Assembly (NCBI GenBank): GCA_028455995.1
Contig: JABELC010000011.1
Location: forward strand, 1,054,001 to 1,118,000
Length of the DNA: 64,000 bases
Reading direction: 5' to 3'
DNA from: Scleromitrula shiraiana
Taxonomy: Eukaryota; Ascomycota; Leotiomycetes; Helotiales; Sclerotiniaceae
Shown: one piece after another, positions 36,753 to 48,214 of the stretch
Layout of the letters: the number at the start of each line of letters is the position of its first letter
Numbering within the stretch: position 1 is the first letter of the stretch
Position numbers and translations under genes: made by a program
Notes under the pieces: generated by a model
Database searches by the model: none
The model's input: the letters and a program-made list of their open reading frames with translations, nothing else
What the model was told of the DNA's origin: nothing

Positions 36753-37210
36753 CTTGAGAACCCGAATTCGCGACTATAAATCACGACTTTGTGATTTTGA
36801 GAAAAGGAAACACAAGCAAATTCTGGAGCAAATCTTGCATGAAACAAGTAGGATAAGATGAAAATGGATGAAGGAAAACAAACGAACATCCTAGATGCTA
36901 TGTAGGTAACAATTTACTTGGGAAAGAGTATTACTTCGGTTAGGAAAGAGCTGGTTCGGTTCATGGCGGTATCATCTTTTTGAGGAAACTGCGGCCAAAT
37001 TTGAGGGGTAAACTCTATTGGAGATCGACGATGGTAATCAGTTCAAGAAAGAAAAAACCTACTCCTTCCTCGGAATATCCCGAGATATTCTCTGGGAATT
37101 CAATTTTGTTCATACAAATTGAAAGATGCTCTCGTAAAAAGAAGTCACAACCAACAATAGAACTTAAACCTCGATCAAAGCATGCTGAAATTGAAATCTT
37201 TATGTACACA
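36753..37210. other. Short intergenic region (458 bp)
   Basis: Promoter side of the unknown protein and 3' flank of the NDUFB8 gene, which are read in the same direction. No motif or gene was recognised. Confidence 0.5.
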
Positions 37211-37898
37211 TCATCTATCCGCCTACAAAGCATCTCCAGGAGCTCTAGCCTATCAGAGTATGAGTATGAATATTTATGAAAAGACTTGAGAAACGAACTT
37301 ACCCTAACTGCAGTTGGACCCCCCAATTCCTTTTCGAGACCACCCTCAAATTCTCTTGGAGCGGATTGCTTATCTGGATACAACATAGATACAGTTCCGC
37401 AGAGTCCTAAAAATGCCAAAATAAAGGTTCCAAGTTGTAGTAATCCCTTTCCTAACGTGACGTGAGTGTATTCTTCGGGTGAAAACATGCCCAAAATATC
37501 ATTGTCTTCATGAACTGGCTCTCCGTAGTTTCGACGCTCTTGTTTGTCCCACCAATCTGCATGAGGATCTCTGAATTGTCTCTTGACTCGAGGTGGGTTA
37601 ATATATCCTCCGTTCTTCAAATGTTGTTAATAGATATCCTGATATTGGAATTTCGGAGGAGTAACTGACCATGCCGGGATCCTCAAGATCTGTCTATATC
37701 CTACCACATCAGTATATGCCCTCAAAGTATGCTAAGTTATCGAGGTCGCGGTAATGTATAACTGACCAATCTAGGATAATTCGGTCCGCTTGGAGCTGCA
37801 GCCTGACTGGCCCATCTTTGTGATATAAGAGTCGTTGTTCGGGAGATGGAGAGGGGAGTTCGAAGTGGTCGCGCCGTCGCAATTCGTCTGGAAAGCAT
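37211..37898 (-). CDS. Mitochondrial complex I subunit, NDUFB8/ASHI type
   Basis: Accessory subunit of NADH:ubiquinone oxidoreductase in the membrane arm of respiratory complex I. Minus-strand exons are 37898-37767, 37693-37670, 37614-37303 and 37222-37211 (160 codons), all phase 0 with GT..AG ends. Two exons are tiny: 24 nt (TDLEDPGM) and 12 nt (Ala-Asp-Arg-stop). The terminal one is the least secure. The N-terminus MLSRRIATARPLRTPLSISR is Arg/Ser-rich, as expected for a mitochondrial presequence. Family hallmarks are NGGYINPPRVKRQFRDPHAD, WWDKQERRNYGEPVHEDND and the single hydrophobic helix GLLQLGTFILAFLGLCG, followed by YPDKQSAPREFEGGLEKELG. A further intron probably lies in the 5' leader, ending CAG just before the ATG. 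Confidence 0.85.
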
Positions 37899-38299
37899 CT
37901 GCCAACAATTGATTAGTAAGTTGAGCTTCACATAATTGAATAGAAACATATAAAAATACCTTGACTGGGCTTTCGCAATTGACTATTACTATCACAAAGT
38001 TCCTTTCTCTATCAACTTGTGAGGTAATCGGAGAAGTCGATGTTACTCGTTCGGCTAAACTGACAACTAGTGTGGCTCAAGGCTTTGAATGGAATCTCGA
38101 CGCGAGGAAGGTATTTTCTTCGTACTTCCCTCATCAGCACATTTAATTCGAACAGCGGACGACACAAGCATCTGGGCATGTACAAATTTCGTGTGAAGAT
38201 TCTTTATGATACATGGAACCCTACGAAGTAGTTTCAAGTTCACAAATGAAAAAATCATCAAGTTCAAGGTAGTGTTTCGCCTTCCCTCTCTCAAAAAGT
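37899..38299. promoter_or_regulatory. Divergent promoter, NDUFB8-type gene / SWR1
   Basis: 400 bp shared between two divergent housekeeping genes. A likely 5'-leader intron of the NDUFB8-type gene occupies about 37899-37960 (GTATTT donor, CAG acceptor on the minus strand). No clear TATA box was seen for either gene. Confidence 0.5.
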
Positions 38300-41200
38300 A
38301 TGACAACCGCGTCAGAAGCTCCTGAGAGTGAAAAAATCTATGGTAGGTAATAATTTTCTATATCCTTCTCAATGACATCGAATTAATAGAATTTTTGTCA
38401 GATATACCTCCAACAGAAGATTTACCAGATATACCAAAAATAAATGGACATGCGATTGAAAATGGCGATACAGAGGGACCTCCGAGCAAGCGGCGACGAG
38501 TCAGCGAAACAAATCATATACCGAAGCGCAAACCCGAATCGCCTCCCTGGAAGAAAGTCTTAGCAGAAGGACCATCATCTTTTACTGTTGATGGAAAACG
38601 AAAATCCGGACGAGTCAATGTTATACCATTGGAACTACAACCTCCATCCGAAAAACGACAGACACGAGGCGCTTCACAAAAGTCATTCACTTCAAAAAGC
38701 AAATATGGAAATGCAAATGGCACTCACTCCCCATCCGTAGCCCGAGATGCTTCTACAAATACGCCGACCAATGCTTCTAAGAAGCATTCCGGCCAAAGTT
38801 CGTCCATTAAATCGGTAACATCGCCCAAACGATCACATCGAAAGTCTATGCCTTTAGAACAGAATGTTACACCGGCGCGGCCAAGCAATAAGAAATCCGG
38901 CAGTGTCAAAGATCCTCCTCAATCTGCTCCCACTGCATCGAGATCACGTCGCTCGGGACGAGTTTCTGAGATAACGCATGATGAACATGCGACTGCAGCG
39001 CCTCTAACGAAGATAGAAGATGTAGTAGATCCTAGCCCCAAAGCTGCATTGTCCAAGATCAAACTTCGAGTTAAACCGACAGTCATTCCTCTTACTCATC
39101 CCAGTTTAGTTGTCCATTCGCCCAAATTCGCGACTTTCAATGAGTGGTATCAACATGCACAACATACACCAGTAGAGCAGGGCGGGTTGCTGAGCTATGA
39201 GGACGAACCGGAATATACAGCGGAGGATGCAAAAAGAGATGCGCATATGATGTTACTTATCGAAGAGGCAGCGGAACCCGGTGGTATATTGAATGGACCT
39301 GCTTCAGGCATTGCGCCTGAGAAACATGAGATGCCTGCGCAGTATGCTCATAGGGACCATCTTAACAGAGCCCACATCAACATAGGGAAGCGCATGAGGC
39401 TCGAAAAAGCGTTCCATCAAAAGAATGCAAAAATGCTGGCCGAGGCATGCAGAGACGAATGGATTCGACGGCAGCCGAAATCGACAGAACAATTGGAAGC
39501 GGAGCTGAGACAGGCTTCATTACTACAATACAAGGGTGTCCTGAAGGTTCTCTTAGGTACATGGGAGAATGTCAAAGCAGAGGTTAACCGGCAGCGGTTA
39601 GTTGAATGGGAGGCACAAGAGCAAGCCCGAGTAAGGAAGGCTCTGAATGAAGCTGTAGATTTATCGACACAAAAGCTACAAGCCCGGAGAGCGCAACAAG
39701 ATTCCGATATGGATACAGATGAAGAAGATGGTGAAGATGACGAAGACAATGATGATATGTCTGATGTCGAGGGCAGCCTAGATGCTGAGCGGGATGGCGA
39801 TGAGAGCAACATGTCCTCATCTGAATCGGAAGCCGATGAAGAAGGCAGTAAACAGGACGCAGAGGATGAAAACCTTACTGTTGATCAATTACGTGAGAAG
39901 TATGCAAGTCTTCCACAACTTCCGCATGCTAGTGGGGACGAAGAAGTGGATGGAGATGAGAGTGGGGGGGATGAAATCGATAGTGACCCTTCGACCGACA
40001 TGGATTCCGACATGGACTCTGATGAAGAAGACGAGAATAGTGAAGAGGATGATGATGATGATGATGATGACGATGACGAAGATGAAGATGTTCATGGGTC
40101 AGGCCTTCTCGGCTTTCTGTCGGCTGCGGATGTAAAGGAACTCGAATCGAAGCAAGCCGAACTGGGACCGGACGAGATGAACGTAGATGAGATGGAGCAA
40201 GATTCGACCTCCATTCCACCGAATAATGAAATGGAAGTAGATGATGAAACCGAAGTATCTCTTGTGCCAAGTGGGGTTGATCCGGTACAGGCGCAGGTTA
40301 ATAGCGTTTCCAAGAAGAAACCATTAATTGAAGAGATAGTGGATGATCAACCACATGTTTCCACCAAATCTAAAGATTTGTTGGCACCTCATCAAACAAC
40401 AGAAGCCACAGATATGAGCCCAGACAGAAGCAGTCAACCTACCCCAAGGACCACCGAAACGAAAACATCCGAGGTAGATTCCGTATCATCTGTGGAACTT
40501 CATCAGAGCAGTAGGCAGATTACTCAAAGTGCTACTCCCCAACCTCCTTCGAATCAGCTCAAGACTCCGGTACCTTTCCTCCTACGTGGAACTCTTAGAG
40601 AGTATCAGCATTACGGTTTAGATTGGCTTGCGGGTCTTTATGCAAATAACACGAACGGAATTTTGGCTGATGAGATGGGACTTGGTAAAACAATTCAGAC
40701 GATAGCTCTACTTGCCCACCTCGCTTGTGAACACGAGGTTTGGGGTCCACATCTTGTCATTGTGCCAACTAGTGTCATGCTCAATTGGGAGATGGAATTT
40801 AAGAAATGGTGTCCAGGTTTCAAGATTTTGACCTATTATGGTACTCAGGAAGAGCGGAAACGCAAACGTATGGGCTGGAAAGATGATGATGCTTGGAATG
40901 TTTGTATTACTTCTTATCAGCTTGTTCTCCAAGATCAACAAGTCTTCAAACGTCGACAATGGCACTATATGATTCTTGACGAGGCTCACAACATCAAAAA
41001 CTTTCAATCTCAAAGATGGCAGACAATGCTGAATTTCAATACTCGAGCACGGTTGTTATTGACCGGCACACCTTTGCAAAACAACTTAACGGAATTGTGG
41101 TCACTACTTTACTTTCTAATGCCCTCAGATGGCAGTGACCAAGGAGTTGGAGGATTTGCAAATTTGAAAGAGTTCCAGGATTGGTTCAAGAAACCCTCAG

Positions 41201-43212
41201 AACAAATTCTGGAACATGGAAGAGAACAAATGGATGATGAGTCCCGAGCTATCATCAGCAAACTCCATAAAGTTCTCCGGCCTTATCTTCTTAGACGGTT
41301 GAAGGCAGATGTAGAAAAACAAATGCCTGCGAAGTATGAACACGTAGAGTTTTGTCGTCTGTCTAAAAGACAGCGTGAACTTTACGACAGCTTTTTGAGT
41401 CGAAGCGATACCAGAGATACTCTTGCTTCAGGCAATTATCTTTCTATCATCAATTGTTTAATGCAATTACGAAAAGTCTGCAATCATCCGGATCTTTTCC
41501 TCGATAGGCCTATCATGACTTCCTTCCCAATGGAGAAATCTGCAATCACAGATTTTGAGATCAAGGATCTTTTAATTCGCCGCAAAATGTTTTGTGAGAA
41601 GCCTATGACCAAAGTTAGCCTTGAATTTCTGAATTTGGTCCCAACTAAACATGAATCGTTGTCCGGCATCATTTCTTCTCGGATTTCCACACTTAGCGCT
41701 CAACGTATACTCATAGATATAAGGGAAGCTCAACGTGCAAGAGCACAGAATGCATTCACCAACCTTGACCCTTCAACTGTTAAATCGAATTTGGTGTACC
41801 TGGAAAGTGCTTCAAGGTGGGGTCGGTTTGAAGAACTTCAGCATTGCGTTTACCTCAATGCCTTACGAAGACAGCAGAAACCGATCTATGGAAGCTCGCT
41901 TATGGAATTCCTCGATCTCGGCCTCGATCAACGTCCATTACGTCGGAAGCCACGTCGGCGCGCTAGTCTCATACCTTGGTTAGAAAACACTTCTCCTATT
42001 TTGACCTCAATGGTTCCGACGTTCGCTTCAAGATCTGAAGCCTTGCATACAACTATTCAGAAGTTTGCTTGCGTTACTCCACCTGTTGTTGCAAGGGATA
42101 TGAACACACTTTTGTTTACTCCAAAAGGAGTCAGTAATTTTCAGAGCACTAACACGGATCGAGACACGGATCCATTCCATGAGGCACGTATGAGGCTATC
42201 GATACAATTCCCTGACAAACGTTTACTACAATACGATTGTGGCAAACTACAGACTTTAGACAAATTATTACGGAAATTACAGGCTGGCGGGCATCGAGCA
42301 CTTATATTTACTCAAATGACTAAGGTTTTGGATATTCTCGAGCAATTTCTTAATATCCATGGACACAAATATTTGCGTCTTGATGGAGCTACCAAGATTG
42401 AGCAACGTCAAATTCTTACAGATCGATTCAATAATGATACACGCATTCTAGCCTTCATTCTATCTAGTAGATCTGGAGGTCTAGGTATCAATTTAACAGG
42501 TGCTGATACCGTTATCTTCTACGATTTAGACTGGAACCCTGCGATGGACAAGCAATGTCAAGATAGATGTCATCGAATCGGACAAACTCGAGATGTTCAT
42601 ATCTATCGTCTCGTGTCAGAACATACAATCGAAGCCAACATTCTCAGAAAAGCCAATCAAAAACGGATGCTTGACGACGTTGTGATTCAAGAAGGAGAAT
42701 TCACCACCGATTATTTCAATAAAATGCATGTACGAGATGTTATCGGAGAAGAAGAATCCACTCTTTTAGATGGAGATGCGGCAGCTAACGCCGCTATGGA
42801 TCGAGTTCTCGGTGGTCCCGGCAATGAAAAGAATGTCCAGAATGTTCTCGCACAAGCAGAGGATCGCGAAGATGTAGCCGCAGCTAGAGTTGCCGAACGA
42901 GAGGTCGTTCAAACGGACGCAGCCGATTTTGATGAGAACGCTGCAACGGCTTCTGCTACCCCGGCTGGTGTTGGAACTCCTAGGGAAGGCGGCACTACTG
43001 CTCCGGCTGACGAAATACCGGTGGTAGAAGACATAGAGATGATAGATGAGGATGAATTAAATGCTTGGGGGCAGCCGGTTGGGTCCACGGATGATTACAT
43101 GCTCGGATTTATGACAAAAATGTTGGAGAATGCTCCGATTGAGTTGCCGAGGGACAAGAAGAGAGGTAAGAAGGGGAGGGATCACAGGAATCGGTTTCAT
43201 AGAGCTAGATGA
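38300..43212 (+). CDS. SWR1: SWR1 chromatin-remodelling ATPase
   Basis: Catalytic subunit of the SWR1 complex, which exchanges histone H2A for H2A.Z in promoter nucleosomes. Exons are 38300-38342 and 38390-43212 (1622 codons); the 47-bp GT..AG intron is in phase 1 and the first exon gives MTTASEAPESEKIY. Residue positions are approximate. The HSA domain, which binds actin-related proteins, is at 340-430. A long acidic Asp/Glu tract follows at 454-585. The SNF2 ATPase begins near 747 with LREYQHYGLDWLAGLY, Walker A DEMGLGKT near 775 and DEAH box ILDEAHNIK near 878. The second lobe starts near 1300 with SSRSGGLGINLTGAD and QDRCHRIGQTRDVHIYRL. Roughly 300 residues between the lobes are the split-ATPase insertion that distinguishes SWR1/INO80 from other SNF2 enzymes. 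The C-terminus is acidic, then basic (KKRGKKGRDHRNR). Confidence 0.96.
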
Positions 43213-44833
43213 TCATGTGTGGCTGGATGGGAGAGCTTTTATGTATTCTATTACTTAATACCTTTCTTTTCTCTTCTCCCCCGTCTCTCTTTTCCCGGAG
43301 AACGGAAGGCGTTGTGTTATTAGAGGGTTGTGAATGATCGATCTTTATATCATATAGCCGATGAGTTAAGATAAAGAAACATCTATGAGGTAAGATGTGG
43401 TGGAGGGTGTCGCAGAAGAAAGAGAAATACAGAATCCCTTCTTTATACGTTGTTATTATAGTAATGTTATACGTATGCATGAAATGGAGTTGAATTGCAT
43501 TATTGCTACATTTTTGTTGGCGGAAAAGCATGGTTTGGTTTGGTTTGGTTTGGTTTGGAATGGATGGATATCGGAATTGGAATGGGTAATGGGGGGCTTT
43601 GGAAAATCAACTGGGCGATGGATGAATGAAAAGGGCGGGATGTGTAACGACAAGTGAGGAGAGAGGGGACTTTGTAGATTATTATATTCGTTGGGAGGGG
43701 GTAGGGGAGGGGGATTTAAGAGAGCAGTGAAGGAAGAAGATAAAGATAAAATAATGGAAATAAAAATTATATACTCTACTTTTATTTATATTTCTGTGCT
43801 GCTGCAATAGACCTGCTCCAATACATATATTTATGTTCTTATCTGACCCTATATCAATACGATATACAATACAGTACAATGTTCAAGTAAGGAGATTAAG
43901 TATATCATCACACAATCTCATCATAGCATCGAGATCTAGTAGTACATCCATACATCGAAACCCACCCACACCATCATACCGATCCGACCCGGATAATCGG
44001 ATCGGAAATAATGTGGCATTTACGCTTAGCTACTATACGTACATCATACATCATACATCATACATCATACAGGATGAATCATCCAGTTGCTGGGCTTGTT
44101 GGTCTAAAATCAACATGCATGATTCTGTAAACAATAGATCTTATGTAATGATTGATGAGATGGGAAGTGGCTTGCTTACAAATCTTTCAATCGGTATATT
44201 TTGGTTTCAACCAACATATTTTTTGATTCCAATTGTAAGTTCAGCCGCAGTGTATTTTTTACAGCTTTATTTGAGATCTTGTTTTGTCTTTTTTCTTAGA
44301 AGAAATTGTGTTTGGAAGGAAGAAAACACTCTCATTTCTAGTTGAGGTTAAAATTTTTGTAGGGAAACTTTTTTGTGTCGTCCGGTCCGAGATTTCCGGT
44401 TGCACAGGGGTACGATTATCGATTAACGATCAGTGAAGGAAACGAACCTATTTCTTCTTCCTCAGTCTTCTGGATAGAGTTGAAGAATGAAGGTATTCTG
44501 AGGAGTAAAAGAAAAGGAAAACAGAAAGTAGAAAGGAAGTTTTCTTTAGCTACTTTGCACTAGCTTTGAGAGAAGGCTTGAGGCCTTTAGGAAAGAGCGA
44601 TTGCGGGTTTGCTTGCATTATATATCCGTTGAAAGAAGACAACGTAGATCTTCATAGATTCTACCCTATTTTATCAAGTTGAAGTTAGGAGAGTTTTTGG
44701 AAGAAATCGTTGAACATCTATATATCAATCAGGTGACCCTGAAAAGGGAGACGAAACAAACACACTATACATTGGACGATTGGATATTTCCCTCCGCAAT
44801 AAACATACATATATACATACATCTACAAAAAGA
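43213..44833. other. Intergenic, 1.6 kb
   Basis: 3' flank of SWR1 and promoter of the acyltransferase gene. Contains (GGTTT)n at about 43530-43557 and (ATCATAC)n at about 44044-44070. A 170-codon open frame at 43833-44345 has no domain-like features and is not accepted as a gene. Confidence 0.5.
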
Positions 44834-46069
44834 ATGAACACCACACAACCACTTTCCAACCCTGGAACAGGGATCGGTCTCTCTCCTCTCATACACGAAG
44901 CAATAAAAGCAGCCGTCTATCTACTTCTTCCAGCTGAACTCCTCTACTTTTCCATCTATTTCCTCCTCCAAAACCAATACGGGATCTATAAGAAATTAAC
45001 GTATCTTTCGCTGGTCACTTTCTGGTTAAGTCATTTGTTGGCTCCGATTGAACATTGTGCAGCTTTAGCTTGTTTAAGGAATTTTGCTGGTATGTATTTG
45101 GGTTTCCTTTTTCTCCTTTATTTTTTTGAGACAAGAGGGACAAAACATAAAAAAAAAAAAAAAAAAACTAACTACCTCAAAAGTCGCAATCGGCACCCTC
45201 AAACTCCTCGACATCCGCGGCCGCGTGACCCCCCGCCTCAAAACACACACCCTACCCAAACCCAGTACACCCATCCCCACCCCGGCTCTTCACGCCCTCC
45301 TCCTCCTCACAGAACTTCGCTACGAATCCTTCACACCAAATTTTATCCGCGTTCCCCGATCCCAGGAAACGTTTAACGAACCCCTTCAACTCGCTATTCA
45401 TATTGGGATTCTTAGTTTTTTATTTGCTGCATTGCCGCAATCATGGAGCTTGGTCGTTGCATTTGAGATTTTGTTGGGGATTTATTGCGTTTGGACGACT
45501 ATGCAGTTGGGACTTAGGTATAAGAGTTCTCCGGCGCTTTTTGGAAGTTTGTGGGAGGCGAGAGGATTGGGTTGGTTTTGGTAGGTTCTTTTCTTACTTG
45601 TTGTTTGATATCTTCTCCTGCTCAAAGACTAACTTCCCCCTCAAGGTCCAAAACCTGGCACAACGCCTTCTCCTCCCCCTGCACAACCCTCGCCTACGAC
45701 CCCATCCGAACCACACTCCCAAAATTCGGGATCCCCCTCCCCATAGCCCGCTCCTCTGGTATTCTAGGCGCCTTTCTCCTAATGGCTATCTTCCACGTTT
45801 ACGCTCTGTATCCCATTATCAGCGAGGAGGGATTACGAAGAATTGGATTATTTTTTGTGGCGAATGGAGTTGCGACGATAGGGGAGGCGGTGGTTTGGGG
45901 GAGGGATGATGAGGATGGGAAAGAGGAGGAGTGGAAGTGGAATGGGAGGAATATTGGGAGGATGGTGTTGGCTTGGAGTTTTGAGATGTGGATTGCTAGT
46001 TGGACGGTTAGGGGTTTGGGGCTGGAGGATTTGGGGTGGGAGGGTTTTTGTAGTGGGTTGGTGGTGTAG
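44834..46069 (+). CDS. Wax-synthase-domain (MBOAT-like) membrane acyltransferase
   Basis: Multi-pass membrane protein of the fungal wax-synthase/acyltransferase group, related to MBOAT enzymes, expected in the endoplasmic reticulum and likely transferring an acyl or acetyl group to a lipophilic alcohol. Exons are 44834-45089, 45184-45580 and 45646-46069 (359 codons). The introns are GT..AG with ACTAAC branch sites, and the first has a 19-A run. Visible hydrophobic segments include AVYLLLPAELLYFSIYFLL, LTYLSLVTFWLSHLLAPI, LQLAIHIGILSFLFAAL and ILGAFLLMAIFHVYAL. The family's catalytic-region signature SLWEARGLGWFWSKTWHNAF spans the second intron, and the later conserved histidine is in AIFHVYAL. 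Some members act in secondary metabolism, but no such genes are adjacent here. The substrate is unknown. Confidence 0.8.
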
Positions 46070-46199
46070 GTTGTTGTTCGTATGACTCCGGGGGGGTGGA
46101 ACGGTACAATATGGGTGCATTCCTTGTATTGTATAAATCTGTTCAAGGAGATCAAGAAGGGTGTTGTACGCCGTCGAGAGTATATATATCCTCAACGGG

Positions 46200-46220
46200 C
46201 ACGTGACGTAAGGTCACGTG
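46200..46220. promoter_or_regulatory. CACGTGAC N5 GTCACGTG inverted repeat
   Basis: Two perfect 8-bp arms (46200-46207 and 46213-46220) each contain a CACGTG E-box with the AC flank typical of Cbf1/CPF1-type basic helix-loop-helix sites. The site lies about 130 bp before the start of the small coiled-coil gene and the same distance past the acyltransferase stop. Confidence 0.6.
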
Positions 46221-46347
46221 TTGACTGTACAAACAGTTGTTAATTTGAGTTGAGATGTGTTGGGCAATGATTTTGGTTTTGGATAAATGAATGAGATGTG
46301 GTGGTGGTGGTGGTGGTGAGATGAGTTTATGATTGATAGATGCCACG

Positions 46348-46789
46348 ATGGAGTTTGGCGAGATGGTTTAATGACAATTTACAGTATACCTTTATTCTTC
46401 CTCTTCGTGTTTTCTTCCTCTTCTTTACAGCGTACCAGAATCATGATAGAATAGCTCCTCTTTTTGCCTCTTAGAATGGCAATGGAATTACACCTAACTA
46501 TCACGAGGAAGAGAAGTTGAGACTATGGGCAAGAATAGGGTCGATTGACAGGAAAACGATTGAGCTTGAATGGAAGATCAATCAATTTGAAGATTCTAAT
46601 ATTCGAAAGAAAAAGAGAAGGGGAAAAATGAAGGATATAAGAAGAGAATTTGAGCACATACGCAAAGGAGTTGATGACGTAAACGAACGACTATTGAGAT
46701 CAAGATTGGCGCTAGCTAATTCACAGCAAGAAGTTGAGCAGCTCGCCGACGCGGTAGCTAAATGTGTGAAAGGATGTGGCCGTGGATAG
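46348..46789 (+). CDS. Small coiled-coil protein of unknown function
   Basis: Proposed exons are 46348-46365 and 46475-46789 (111 codons). The second exon is open from a TAG acceptor and reads NGNGITPNYHEEEKLRLWAR, then GSIDRKTIELEWKINQFEDS, then a Lys/Arg cluster (NIRKKKRRGKMKD). A heptad-like coiled coil with ERLLRSRLALANSQQEVEQL follows to the end. The first exon (MEFGEM) uses a GTTTAA donor, which is not ideal; it was chosen because it is in phase 0 and begins with ATG. No family is recognised. The amphipathic helices suggest a structural partner or adaptor. Without the first exon, an internal start would be needed. Confidence 0.55.
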
Positions 46790-48214
46790 GGTTTCGGTGG
46801 ATCGAGAATGGGAAGAGGTGTGAAAGTGATTGAAGCTGGGCGGAGTAGACTGAATTTGTGATGTATGCACACAAACATTACTCGGAAATCAAAAGAGAAT
46901 CCCATTGCATCACAGGGAGACGTGCATAAAAACAAACAGATGCCTCATTGTCCCTCTAGCATGACAAACATCCAACCTATTCAATAAAACCTACTGCCCA
47001 ACTCATTCTCTTTTCATTTCCATGCATATTAAACCATTTTAGCTTCATCATGATATGTATGCTGAAGAATAAGAGCAATAGTAGTCAGTCGAGAAAAGCT
47101 CACACATAACCTGAATCGACAAGTAGACTCTCATATGGTAGAGTATTATATCATCATTTGGTTATTCATATCCAACCAACTAAATAGAGACTCTCTTCTC
47201 TTTCTCTCACCCAAACTTCGCAAAAAATATCACCACCCACTAGATGATACAATACAATACAATACAACCAACCAACCAACACACTCGCAACAAATCCACC
47301 CCCCCCCCCCCCCATTCCCTATTCTCTACTACCCATTCCGACCATAGCATACATACAACAAAAGAACGAAAAACCTCCTCCACCGAAATGCGAATAAAAT
47401 AAGAGAAGTAGCTGGGAGACATACATCCACGCGCTCCTCTCACAAAATATTAGACCTCCCAAACAAAAGAACTCACTATATGCACCAAAACCAAGCTCAG
47501 CCTAAAACTCCAAGCTAACCAGTCCATCCCATCCCACTCAAAACAAAGCAAAATAAAACCCCTCGAACAAAAAAGCATACACGAACAGAAAAGCACCCCT
47601 GGGTTCAAACACTCTATAGAGCACGATGCGAGATGAATAAATAAATAAACGAAAAAAAAAAACCGAGATACAGGCTCTGATTGAATATAAGCTTGTCGAT
47701 TAATCATTTCCTTATCCATCATGCATACCCCTTGAGCGTTACAGGTGGGTAGGTAAGATAGACTGGTGAGATGAAGTCGGGATTGGTAGATGGATGGATA
47801 TAGCAAGCAAACCAGTAAGACAGTAAACCCCAAAGACTTAAACCCTCAAAAATGAGAACTAGAAGAGGAAAATAAATTCATGGTATCATGTACTAACCAG
47901 TAATTACAATAATGAGATAGATAAGACAATGCAAGGCAAGAAAAATAAAGTAAAGTAAGGTAAGGTAAAGTACAGTAAATGGAAGACAAGGCTAGAAGAA
48001 ACAGCAAAATATGATATGAGATAAGATACGACAAGGCAGAAGGATCAATAAATGGTAGATAGATGATAGTAGAATGGAAATAGGGATATAAGTTTTCTTT
48101 CTTTCCATCTTTCTTTCTCGTTGCTATGTTTGCTCTTGATTGTCGATATTCCAATCCATACCTAAAGTTTCTTTCTTCATCTACTCCCACTCCCACATCC
48201 ACCCATGCCCTAAC
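46790..48214. other. Intergenic, 1.4 kb
   Basis: Between two genes with facing 3' ends. It contains (ATACA)n and (AACC)n near 47252-47280, a C run at 47298-47313 and AGGTA/AAGTA repeats near 47950-47980. Open frames on the minus strand (for example 47450-47833) are low in complexity and unsupported. Confidence 0.5.

Noticed and set aside
36899..36965. Upstream ATG (MNRTSSFLTEVI) as first exon of the unknown gene at 34847-36752
   Set aside because: The only nearby GT donor gives the wrong phase for joining the next exon, so the downstream ATG was kept.
39417..40313. Several long antisense frames over SWR1
   Set aside because: They are shadows of the biased codon use (Asp/Glu tract, Ser-rich parts) of the real gene.
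43833..44345. 170-codon open frame past SWR1
   Set aside because: Lies across simple repeats and an AT-rich flank. It shows no domain and no typical codon use.
47450..47833. 127-codon minus-strand frame rich in Leu/Phe/Cys
   Set aside because: Composition comes from pyrimidine-rich non-coding DNA. No family was recognised, so it was judged flank or untranslated sequence.
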